A stretch of 64,000 bases of DNA from Chimonanthus salicifolius (taxonomy: Eukaryota; Streptophyta; Magnoliopsida; Laurales; Calycanthaceae): the NCBI GenBank assembly GCA_013350335.1, contig CM023540.1, positions 59,558,962-59,622,961 of the forward strand, written 5' to 3'. The translations under genes were made by a program, and so were the position numbers. The notes under the pieces were generated by a model that worked only from the letters and a program-made list of their open reading frames with translations, was not told where the DNA came from and made no database searches. Shown piece by piece: positions 21,731 to 31,960 of this stretch (position 1 is the stretch's first letter; each line of letters begins with the position of its first letter).

Positions 21731-24700
21731 GTGGACCGCTCGGTGATTCAAGGTATGGCTGTAGTTGGTAGTTCTTATGCAGTTACATTATTTGATTCTG
21801 GAGCTTCCCATTCATTTATATCTGCTGCATTCATATCTGCTACGGGCACATTAGTACAGAATCTGTCCACCTCACTTACTATTGTATCCCCTGTCGAAGA
21901 CACATCTTTGGGGCTCATATGCACGGCACTGAACACAGAACTCGCTGGATTCAGATTCGAGTTCAATTATTTAGTAATCGATATGGCTGAGTACGATGTT
22001 ATATTTGGCATGGACTGGTTGGCTACGTATCAGGCCCATATTGATTGCCATCTTCGTAGAGTGATATTTTGGTCACCCGAAGGAAGGCGGTATATAGTGC
22101 CCGCTGACCGACAGGGCATTCCCAGAAGGTTGCAGGAAGAATTGAATCATCTTGCCTTGAACACCCTCAGATTAGATAAGACACCAATAGCTGAACTTCC
22201 GGCGGTGGTAGCAGATTATACCGAGGTATTTCCAACGGAGCTCCCTGGTCTGCCACCTAAGAGGAAGATAGACTTTGAGATTAAATTATACCCCGGCGCA
22301 GCTCCAGTATCATTACCTCATTACAGGATGTCCCCGGCTGAGATGACTGAGTTGAAAAAGTAGATTGATGAACTGCTCAGGTTGGGCTTTATTCGAAACA
22401 GCACATCCGCATGGGGAGCCCCAGTATTGTTTGTTAAGAAAAAGGACGGTACCCTTCGGATATGTGTGGATTATAGAAAATTGAACCAGTTGACTGTCAG
22501 GAATAAATATCCCCTACCCAGGATTGATGATCTGTTTTATCAGCTTAGGGGTTCCTTTCACTTTTCCAGGATTGATCTTATGTCCGGATACCATCAAATC
22601 CGGGTTAGAGAGGAAGACATCGAGAAGACAGCCTTCAGGACACGGTATGGATTATATGAGTATGTAGTCATGCCGTTTGGACTTACAAATGCACCGGCGG
22701 TGTTCATGGACCTGATGAATAGGATATTCCGGCCTTATTTGGATTAGTTTGTGATTGTTTTCATTGACAACATTGTGATCTATTCCACAAGTCAGGAGGA
22801 ACATGCCGAGCACTTGCGGATAGTCCTGGACACTTTGAGGAAGAACCAGTTGTATGCCAAAGCCAGCAAGTGTGAATTTTGGCTATCAGAGGTCAATTTC
22901 TTGGGGCACGTTATATCAGAGGAAGGCATAGCTGTAGACCCGGCTAAGGTAGCGGCAGTGAGGGAGTGGAAAGCACCGACGAATGTGACTGAGATCCGAA
23001 GTTTTCTGGGATTGGCCGGTTACTACAGGAAATTTATTATGGATTTCTCCAAGATTGCAGCCCCACTTACCCGACTCACTCAGAAAGGAGTCAAATTTGA
23101 ATGGTCGGATCTGTGCAACCAGAGATTTGAGGAGCTAAAGGAGAAGCTTGCAATCGCCCCTATTCTGATCTTGCCGGAAAGAGGCAGAAACTTTGAGGTG
23201 TACTGTGATGCCTCAGGAGAGGGACTGGGGTGTACGCTCAGTCAAGGTAATAAGGCGGTGTCGTACGGGTCAAGACAATTGAAAATTCATGAGCGCAATT
23301 ATCCCACACATGATCTGGAACTGGCAGCGGTGGTCTTCGCTCTTTAAAGCTGGAGACACTACCTTTATGGTGAGAAGTTTGAGGTATTCTCAGACCACAA
23401 GAGCCTAAAGTACCTATTTGATCAGAAGGAACTCAACATGAGATAACGTAGATGGATGGAATACTTGGCAGATTACGAGTTCGCACTCCGGTATCATCCT
23501 GGCAAGGCGAACAAAGTGGCGGATGCTCTCAGCCGCATATCACCTGCGACAGTAGCGAGTATGATCAGAACAGAATGGGAGGTGTTGAATACCATCAAAG
23601 AGTTTAAACTCTATCTGAATAATCATGGAACCATATGTAATCTGATCATACGATCCCACATGGTCTCCGAGATTGAACGGGAACAACGAACAGATCCAGA
23701 GGTGGAGGAGATATGGGCTAAGATGTCTACAGGTGAAGTTGTACCGGAATGGGAATTACGACCGGGACAGGGTCTTATGTTCCGAGGCAGGACATATGTG
23801 CCTAAGAATTGCAGAAGAGAGTTGCTGATCGAAGCACACCAAACCAAACTCTCTATTCACCCGGGCAGCACCAAGATGTACCATGATCTTAAGAGGCACT
23901 ATTGGTGGCATGGACTTAAGAAATACGTGGCAGAGTTTGTTTCTCATTGCTTAACCTGTCAGTAGGTTAAGGCAGAACATCGGAAGCCACCGGGTTTACT
24001 CGCACCCTTTCCGGTGCCAGAATGGAAATGGGAACACATATCCATGGACTTTGTAATAGGGTTGCCAAGGTCATCCAAGGGCAACGATGCAATATGGGTC
24101 ATAGTGGACCGATTGACCAAGTCTGCACATTTCCTTCCCATCAAGACGATGGATTCATCAGAGACTTTGGGTCAATGGTACATCCGGGAGATCATCAGGT
24201 TACATGGCATTCCCCGGTCGATTGTGTCTGACAGGGATGGCCGATTCACCGGCAGAGTATGGCAGGGCTTGCAGTCGGCTATGGGGACCGACGTATTAAC
24301 TAGCACACATTTCATCCACAGACTGATGGACAGTCGGAGAGGACAATACAGACATTGGAGGATATGCTGAGAGCATGCATGCTAAACTTTAAGGGTGGAT
24401 GGGAGGATCATTTACCACTAGTGGAGTTCTCTTACAATAACAGCTACCAGGCAAGCCTTCAGATGGCTCCATTTGAGGCCTTATATGGTAGGCCATGTAG
24501 GTCACCGGTGTGTTGGACAGAAGCCAGTGAGCCTGCGCTGATTGGATCGGAGTTGGTTGCAGAAACTACAGCGCAGATTAAATTGATACGGCAGCATCTA
24601 CTCACCGCACAGAGCCGTCAGAAGAGTTACACTGACAAGAGGAGAAGGTTCCTGGAATTTGAGGTGGGAGACTTGGTGTTTTTGAAAGTCTCACCACGAT

Positions 24701-25082
24701 AGGGACACATGAGATTTGGAAAGAAGGGGAAACTGTCACCTAGATTTGTGGGACCGTTTCCAATCTTGAAGAGGGTGGGGGGGTAGCTTATCAGTTGGCG
24801 CTTCCTTCGTAGTTATCATCATTACATGATGTATTCCATGTGTCTATGTTGAGGAAGTACAACCTTGATCCTTCACATGTGTTGAGTATTCAAGACATCG
24901 ATGTGCAAAGCGATGTGACATATGTGGAAAAGCTGGTCAGAATAGTCGGGACCGAGAAAAGGGTACTGCGGAACCGGGCCATTCAGTTTGTCAAGGTGGT
25001 ATGGGAACGACATGGTAATGAAGAAACCACCTGGGAACTTGAGTCGGAGATGAGAGCCTCTCATCCGGAACTCTTTGTGTAA
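21731..25082 (+). pseudogene. pol: Element A protease, RT, RNase H, integrase-chromodomain; degraded
   Basis: Protease LFDSGASHSFIS (~21789-21824). RT with [29 protein letters not shown] and [12 protein letters not shown]; the catalytic motif reads FIDN instead of FIDD (Asn codon 22769-22771). RNase H from ~23190 ([10 protein letters not shown]...THDLELA). Integrase zinc finger HPGSTKM...HYWWHG...CLTCQ, core MDFVIGL and SIVSDRDGRF, GQ(S)E region shifted by a 1-base loss near 24306. Chromodomain end at 25082. Stops: 22361, 22745, 23345, 23444, 23963, 24700, 24810. Most are TAG or TAA where B or the family has CAG or CAA. A shortened G-run at 24777-24783 shifts the frame, as in B. Inactive. Confidence 0.92.
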
Positions 25083-25117
25083 GATGTTTTGAACCTCTAC
25101 TTCGCTCGAATTTTCGG

Positions 25118-25144
25118 GACGAAAATTTTAAAAGAGGATTATAT
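25118..25144 (+). other. Polypurine tract of element A
   Basis: The gggacgaaaatttt block and purine run aaaagaggattata lie just before the LTR at 25145; the same sequence occurs before 33619. Confidence 0.8.
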
Positions 25145-26219
25145 TGTAAGGTCTCGGAATTTGAGAATTAATATAAATGTGAATATTATTTATTTTAATG
25201 ATGGAAACTAGAAAATGGGTTGAGTAAATGGTAAATGGGCCAAAATTTGGACAAAGGCCCAAGTGTGGCCCAATAGACTATGGTTTGGATTTAAATTTAT
25301 TTAAATGGTCAACGAGGATTAAATGGGTTAAAAATGGTCAAATTGGGTCAAATACCCATTTGGGGACCCAATGGGTAAAGATGGTTAAGCTCTAAGGTAA
25401 ATGGGCTAGCGGGAAATGTAATTGGGCCATGGGCCCAATGGTGATCCATTTAGAGTGGGCTTAATGAAATTTAATCACCGTAAGTAATTTGGAATTAAAC
25501 AATGGTGGTGTGGCCAAGTGGGACCCACCTCCACGTCATCAAGTGAGGTGGCGGGTGGGCCAATGATTGATGGGGCCGGCCACCATGGTTGACTTGGTCA
25601 ACCATGGGTGGAATAATGGGAATTAGGTTAAATAAAAATGAATTAACCTAAGTTAATTATCAAATTAATTAAATACTTAAATAATTAAATTGGTGGCTAA
25701 ATTGGTCAAATGGGAGACCAAGCTACCCCACCTCAAAGGCAAGACACGTTGGGCTTGGTGGTGGTTTAGATAACCACCACCATAAAGAGATTAAAATATC
25801 TTAAAATATCTTTGGTTGGTGAAAAATTAATGTAAAGTGTAAATGAGGTCATCAAATGGGGATAAGTTTGATTTTTTTTCTTTCTCATGTTCATTTTCAC
25901 TAACTCCATCCCTCCCACTCCTCCATTGCCATCCCATGTCCAAGTGAAGGAGAAAAAAAAAAAAAAAGAGAAGGAGCTCAAGGAGAGAAGAAAAAAAATG
26001 GAATTTGCAGGGAGTTCACTCTATGATTAAGGTCATCATCTTCCTCTCATCATCTTTTCCTCTTTTCATCTCTCAAATTCAAACGTAACATGGCCGATTT
26101 TAAGGTTGGGAGTTGCCACCCTTGATCAAAGATCTTGACCTATCAAAGATCAAGAGGAAGGAGAGAGGAGGCTACGGAGATCGACGGGAGCGGCGGAAAT
26201 CGGAAGGAGACGTCGGATA

Positions 26220-28082
26220 GTGAGTATTTTTTAAACAAGAAATTTTGGATTTTAGGGTTTAAGATTTAGGGCTTGTTTTTGTGAAATTTAATGGTGGATA
26301 GATAATTTTATACTATGGATTTTAAATCCATCAAATGGAAGGAATGGAAAGTGGGTAAAACTCTAATGGAGAAAAAATTAGGGTTAGGGAAAAGAAATAA
26401 ATAAATGTAGTATGTGCAATGTATAAATTATGGAATTGAGTATGGAATGGGGTGCTTGGGATAAGAATCATGGGCCATAGGGTTCGGCCATGCATGGTGG
26501 GTGATTAGGGTTTGATGAAATTGGTTAGGGTTTAAAGGATGGAAGGCAATGAAGGTTTTTGATTAATGCATTTAGGGTTTTAATGAATGCATGGGAGTAA
26601 TGTTTAAAATGGTTTTATGATGAAAATGTAAAAGGATTTTATGGCATTGGACGACATAAAAGAGAATAAATTATGAACCATGGGTTCGGCCATGGTGTAC
26701 GGCCGAACCCTAGGTTGTTGTGTGTGTGAAGTTAATTAGGGTTTTTAAGGTTAAAGTCATGGAAAAATGGGAAGAGTAATGGATTTAATATTTTGGCGAA
26801 TGGAGATATTTTGGAGTAAGGAGTGATGAATCATGAACCATGGGTTCGGCCATGGTGTATGGCCGAACCCTATGGTGAACAATGGTGGATTTAATGGTTG
26901 TGATTTACGGAGAAATAAATGGGAAAATGTTAGTAGTTTTGATGGACCCAAAATATGTAATGATACCTTGAAATGGTGATTTAAATGCATGATGTAGACC
27001 TCTCATGGGAGGACTTGTGGTAGATCTAAAATGTACTAAAGGATCCAAGGAAAATGGGGAACAAGACATCATGGGTTCGGCCATGGTGTGTGGCCGAACT
27101 CATGACCCATTTTGTAAGTTATTGTATGGGCTAAGGTTGGGTCCATGCTTGTATCTAGATGATGGGAAATTTGATTAAATTAAGTGGATGATTTAGGGAT
27201 GTTAGGTCATGGTCAATGAATCATTAATGGACCTAAGTTAGGGACCTAAGTGGTGGATCAAGTTTGGACTTAATCATACCTAGATAAATGAGTACATAAT
27301 CATGTGAAGGGGTAGTGGGAAAAATGGTAATTATTGGCTAAATTGAAGAAAACCCACTAAGATATGATTTATGGGCTTGGAAATGGTAAAATATGGACTG
27401 ATGTGTTAATTTAATAAGGTGTCGGATAGCGCGAGCGGTACGCGAGTTGGTAGTTGGATTGTCGGACGAATACGAGAAAAGGACGCGTGTCGGTAATCGG
27501 TAGAATTTCTACCTACTTGTAAGCCATGGATGTGTAATGGTATATTTATCTATTTTGGTTGATTTTGGGATTGATCTTAAAAAAAAAAAAATTGTTCTAT
27601 GATTATGGACATTATGTTTAATACTATGGTTTATTATTTTTAAGGTTATGCATTATATGGTAAGGCTATTTATGGTATATTAAGGGTATGAGATATACGT
27701 ATTACATGGCATAATGCATTACATCTCATGCATGGCATGGGCGGAAGAAAATAAACAAACCGGAGTCCATGCTCCGTCGGGGCGACCGAGAACAGGCATG
27801 GGGACACCTTGACGAGGCTTTGCCGTCAAGGGGGATATTTCGCGGTTGGACATATCTTGACGAGGTTTTTCCGTCAAGAGGGATATGACAGTATATGGCA
27901 GGAATGATGGGTGAGATTGATAACATTGACACCCATGGCATATCATTTACTTATATTTTCAGTATATGGTGGTTTATAGTTTTCAGTGTGTTATTATATG
28001 TATGTGGTTATTACTAACCCATGTGCTAGCCCTACTTGGAATCCTACTGGGCGCGTGTTCTAACGCCCTACTTCTACCCTAG
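26220..28082 (+). other. Candidate intron in the shared LTR
   Basis: Donor GTGAGT at 26220, directly after ggaaggagacgtcggata. CTAAC at 28060-28064, then gccctacttctaccc and TAG ending at 28082. Length 1863 nt, with 19 bases between branch A and the acceptor. The two sites and the exon block before the donor recur in other copies that differ strongly in between. Inferred, not demonstrated. Confidence 0.5.
26474..27110 (+). repeat. GGTTCGGCCAT hairpins of the shared LTR
   Basis: A half copy at 26474 and full hairpins at 26678, 26837 and 27070, each with arms around TTCGGCCAT / ATGGCCGAA and the loop GGTGT. The 26678 copy has ACGGCC in the right arm, and the 27070 copy GTGGCC. Confidence 0.85.
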
Positions 28083-28553
28083 CTGATGATGCAGGGGATG
28101 GCAGACCGGAAGGGCGATACGGAAGCCAAGCTTAGGAGCTTGGGGAGGCGTATTAATTATTTTATTTTACGTTTATTTTAGAAAAGATGTATTTGTATAG
28201 TTAGCTTGTCGGAAATGTAATAATTTAGGTAGTTTGCTATGTTTAGGTATTATTTTGGATACTACAGTATAATGGCATTTTTGTAATTAATTGGGTATTT
28301 CTTCCTTGCTATCTGAAAAATTGGTAGGATAGTTCTATTATCATCCGTAGTTATTTTTATGTTCCATGAGCGTACTTTCTACGCGTGAACCGTACTCGTG
28401 GACTTATGTTCCACGCACGCGTGGGGTTGGCCAGTTAAGGGCCGGGCTTTAGAAGCTCGGAACTTAACTCGCGTCGTGACGTCCGTGCCCTTTGTCACTT
28501 TAAAAATAAAAAATAGACTCTGGTTTTCAGTAAAAGGGGCGGGCAGTTACAAT

Positions 28554-28565
28554 TGGTATCAGAGC
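28554..28565 (+). other. Primer-binding site of element B
   Basis: TGGTATCAGAGC two bases after the LTR end, identical to the E2 site. Confidence 0.9.
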
Positions 28566-29064
28566 GAATTCGGAAGAATAAATCTCTCGAAGTAAGATTA
28601 AGACGGTTGCACGTCTCACTGACGGCTAAGAATCCCAACCGACCGACTCTTCGGAGTCCGCTGCACGGGGGGCCGGGTTAAGTTACTTAGATTGACTCAA
28701 ACTGAAGGGTTTAATCTGAGAACAACATTTGACGGAAGGGGATGATAGTAAGGGAAGAAAGAAATCAATGTAAGTCGGAATTATCAAACATAGCAAGTAG
28801 GGTTACATCTTCCCGACATGAGAAAACAAATCTAGGTCTTCCCCAAATTTGACGGAATAATGGTAGACTTATTGAACGTAGGAGAGAATTCCCCGGTTTC
28901 ACAAATGGAACGAAACATAGAGACTTGGGAAGTTTTTCCCCAAACCAAGTGTGCTTATTTGGCAATCTTCCCCAAAAATGAGAAAGAAAGTATATTGTTT
29001 AGTATTTTTTTTCTTTTTCCTCCATTTGAAAAGGAACTAAGTCAGTATTTTCGATGACTAGGAA
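28566..29064 (+). other. Element B 5' leader
   Basis: Untranslated leader with TTCCC-type motifs at about 28809, 28838, 28888, 28935 and 28966. It ends directly at the gag ATG. It matches the leader of A apart from scattered substitutions. Confidence 0.75.
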
Positions 29065-30396
29065 ATGGCTCCGAAGAGAAGGACTCGTCGCAACCAGAAA
29101 GAGGTATCACCACCTCGCCAGGAAGAGGAGGTACCCCGTCGGGAGGAGGAACAGAATAATATAAACATACAAAGTGTACCTCCTGAGCTAAAAGATGTAG
29201 TTCAAGCGGCAGTCGCTGCTGCTCTTCAACAACACTTGAGCGGAAATGCGACTACTAGCGACAGAAATGCGACTACTAGTGACACCAGTAAGCGGAAGAT
29301 GGTTAAAGACTTCCAGCAACAGCGCCCTCCCTACTTTAGAGGGAAAGAAGGGGCTGTAGGAGCACATCATTGGTTAAAGAAGATCACTCAGATCTTGAAT
29401 CTGCTTCAGGTTTCCAGTCTGGCTGACAGAATCTTACTGGCAACATCTCAACTGATTGAGGATGCCGGTAATTGGTGGGAAGTGGTAGAAAAACAGCAAT
29501 CACTAGTGCCGGAAAGGGAAAGAATTACCATGACTTGGGAATGGTTCTCAGCCACATTTCTAGAGCAGTTTTTCCCGGAGGAAGAAAGGGAGAGCCAGAC
29601 TGAAGCTTTAATATCATTAGTACAAGGCAATATGACAGTGGCAGAATACCACCGGGAGTTCCTTCGACTATCTGTCTACGTGTTCTACATGGTGCACACT
29701 GAGCACCGGAGGGCCCGTAAGTTTGAACGGGGCCTTCGGCCGAGCATCAAAACTAGGGTGACAGTATTCAAGGAACCTACATTGGCAGGGGTGGTCGGCA
29801 GGGCCACTATAGTGGAGCGGGAATTGAATGAGATAGCGCGGCATGACAACCGCCGATGGCACAGTGGGCGGGGTGCATTTCAACCCAACAAGAGGTTCCG
29901 CCCGAGTTTCAGCAGACCCTCATCCTCTACTGGATCTACAAGGGGCTTTCGCCCCAATCAACCCTCCCCATCAGCATCAGTCACCCAGGTCCCTCGGGGT
30001 GGGAGCACTTGCTATCAGTGTGGCCAACAGGGTCACTTCAAGAGGGAGTGTCCGCAGCTCAGCAGACCCTCTAACTTCAAGGGTTCCTCCCACCCTCCAG
30101 TTAGATCAGCTCAGCCGCGAGGGGGCAGAACATACAATCAGGCAGGACGGGCGCCAAACCCTACGGGATCAGGACGACTTTTTGCTATACCTTCTCCAGT
30201 AGCAGTGGACCGCTCAGTGATTCAAGGTATGGCTGTAGTTGGTAGTTCTTTTGCAGTTACATTATTTGATTCTGGAGCTTCCCATTCATTTATATCTGCT
30301 GCATTCATATCTGCTATGGGCACATTAGTACAGAATCTGTCCACCTCACTTACTATTGTATCCCCTGTCGGAGACACATCTTTGGGGCTCATATAA
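29065..30396 (+). pseudogene. gag: Element B gag and start of protease, 443 codons open
   Basis: The longest gag in the window. Basic/acidic N-terminus (MAPKRRTRRNQ); duplicated NATTSD motif (~61-73); MVKDFQQQRPPYFRGKEG (~79-96); capsid-like region ~100-250 (DAGNWWEVVEKQ, EERESQTEALISLVQGNMTV, RARKFERGLRPSIKTRV); basic, Ser/Pro-rich linker; intact zinc knuckle CYQCGQQGHFKREC (~318-331). The protease follows in frame with LFDSGASHSFIS (~401-412), the Asp-Ser-Gly active site. A TAA at 30394 (A has TGC) stops the frame within the protease; the same frame is open again directly after it. One nonsense change therefore separates gag-protease from RT. Particle structural protein by family. Confidence 0.92.
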
Positions 30397-31960
30397 ACGG
30401 CACTGAACACTGAACTCGCTGGATTCAGATTCGAGTTCAATTATTTAGTAATCGATATGGCCGAGTACAATGTTATATTTGGCATGGACTGGTTGGCTAC
30501 GTATCAGGGCCATATTGATTGCCATCTTCGTAGAGTGATATTTTGGTCACACGAAGGAAGGTGGTATATGGTGCCCGCTGACCAACAGGGTATTCCTAGA
30601 AGGCTGCAGGAAGAATTGAATTATCTTGCCTTGAACACCCTCAGATTAGATAAGGCACCAATAGCTGAACTTCCGGCGGTGGTAGCAGATTATGCCGAGG
30701 TATTTCCAACAGAGCTCCCTGGTCTGCCACCTAAGAGGAAGATAGACTTTGAGATTAAATTATACCCCGGCGCAGCGCCAGTATCATTACCTCATTACAG
30801 GATGGCACCGGCTGAGATGACTGAGTTGAAAAAGCAGATTGATGAACTGCTCGGGCTGGGCTTTATTCGGAACAACACATCCGCATGGGGAGCCCCGGTA
30901 TTGTTTGTTAAGAAAAAGGACGGTACCCTTCGGATGTGTGCGGATTATAGAAAATTGAACCAGTTGACTGTCAGGAATAAATATCCCCTACCCAGGATTG
31001 ATGATCTGTTTGATCAGCTTAGGGGTTCCTCTCACTTTTCCAAGATTGATCTGATGTCCGGATACCATCAAATCCGGGTTAGAGAGGAAGACATCGAGAA
31101 GACAGCCTTCAGGACACGGTATAGATTATATGAGTATGTAGTCATGCCGTTTGGAATTACAAATGCACTAGCGGTGTTCATGGACCTGATGAATAGGATA
31201 TTCCGGCCTTATTTGGATCAGTTTGTGATTGTTTTCATCGACGACATTCTGATCTATTCCAAAAGTCAGAAGGAACATGCCGAGCACTTGCAAATAGTTC
31301 TGGACACTTTGAGGAAGAACCAGTTGTATGCCAAAGCCAGCAAGTGTACATTTTGGCTATCAGAGGTCAATTTCTTGGGGCACGTTATATCGGAGGAGGG
31401 CATAGCTGTAGACCCGGCTAAGGTAGCGGTAGTGAGGGAGTGGAAAGCACCGACGAATGTGACCGAGATCCGAAGTTTTCTGGGATTGGCCGGTTACTAC
31501 AAGAAATTTATTATGGATTTCTCCAAGATTGCAGCCCCACTTACCCGACTCACTCAGAAAGGAGTCAAATTTGAATGGTCGGATCTGTGCAACCGGAGAT
31601 TTGAGGAGCTAAAGGAGAAGCTTACAACCGCTCCTATTCTGATATTGCCGGAAAGAGGCAGAAACTATGAGGTCTACTGTGATGCCTCAGGAGAGGGACT
31701 GGGGTGTACGCTCAGTCAAGGTAATAAGGCGGTGGCGTACGGGTCAAGACAGTTGAAAATTCATGAGCGCAATTATCCCACACATGATCTGGAACTGGCA
31801 GCGGTGGTCTTCGCTTTTTAAAGCTGGAGACACTACCTTTATGGTGAGAAGTTTGAGGTATTCTCAAACCACAAGAGCCTAAAGTACCTATTTGATCAGA
31901 AGGAACTCAACATGAGACAACGTAGATGGATGGAATACTTGGCAGATTATGAGTTCGCGA
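30397..31960 (+). pseudogene. pol: Element B reverse transcriptase and RNase H
   Basis: Continues the gag frame. Rest of protease ([15 protein letters not shown]), linker [20 protein letters not shown], then [48 protein letters not shown], catalytic [11 protein letters not shown] (~31240-31265), [14 protein letters not shown]. RNase H begins [13 protein letters not shown] and includes [16 protein letters not shown] at 31819-31821 replaces a Lys codon, and the same change is present in A. A 1-base insertion near 31958 then shifts the frame before the [16 protein letters not shown] segment. RT motifs look intact, but the Asn-Ala-Leu in TNALAVF (usually NAPAVF) is unusual. Confidence 0.92.

Larger units (their letters stand above)
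18835..28551 (+). mobile_element. Ty3/Gypsy chromovirus element A (first half of a tandem pair)
   Basis: A truncated 5' LTR (18835-20096), primer site, leader, degraded gag-pol (20610-25082), polypurine tract and complete 3' LTR (25145-28551). The 3' LTR is also the 5' LTR of element B. The full internal region is about 5 kb, normal for this clade. No target-site duplication can be assigned because the left end is lost. Confidence 0.9.
25145..28551 (+). mobile_element. Complete LTR shared by A and B, 3407 bp
   Basis: It starts TGTAAGGTCT after a polypurine tract and ends GCAGTTACA before a primer site. Layout: U3-like part with hairpins ATTGGGCC/GGGCCCAAT (~25421), CCACGTCA/TGAGGTGG (25531), CCATGGTTGAC-ttg-GTCAACCATGG (25583-25607) and GGTGGTGGTT-tagat-AACCACCACC (25757-25781); a pyrimidine-rich stretch (~26030-26080) followed by a purine-rich block; candidate donor GTGAGT (26220); GGTTCGGCCAT hairpins (26474-27110); ccggagtcc unit and CTTGACG hairpins (27760-27880); candidate branch and acceptor (28060-28082); conserved tail. 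It is nearly identical to 33619-37017 (3399 bp). No clear TATA box identified. Confidence 0.93.
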
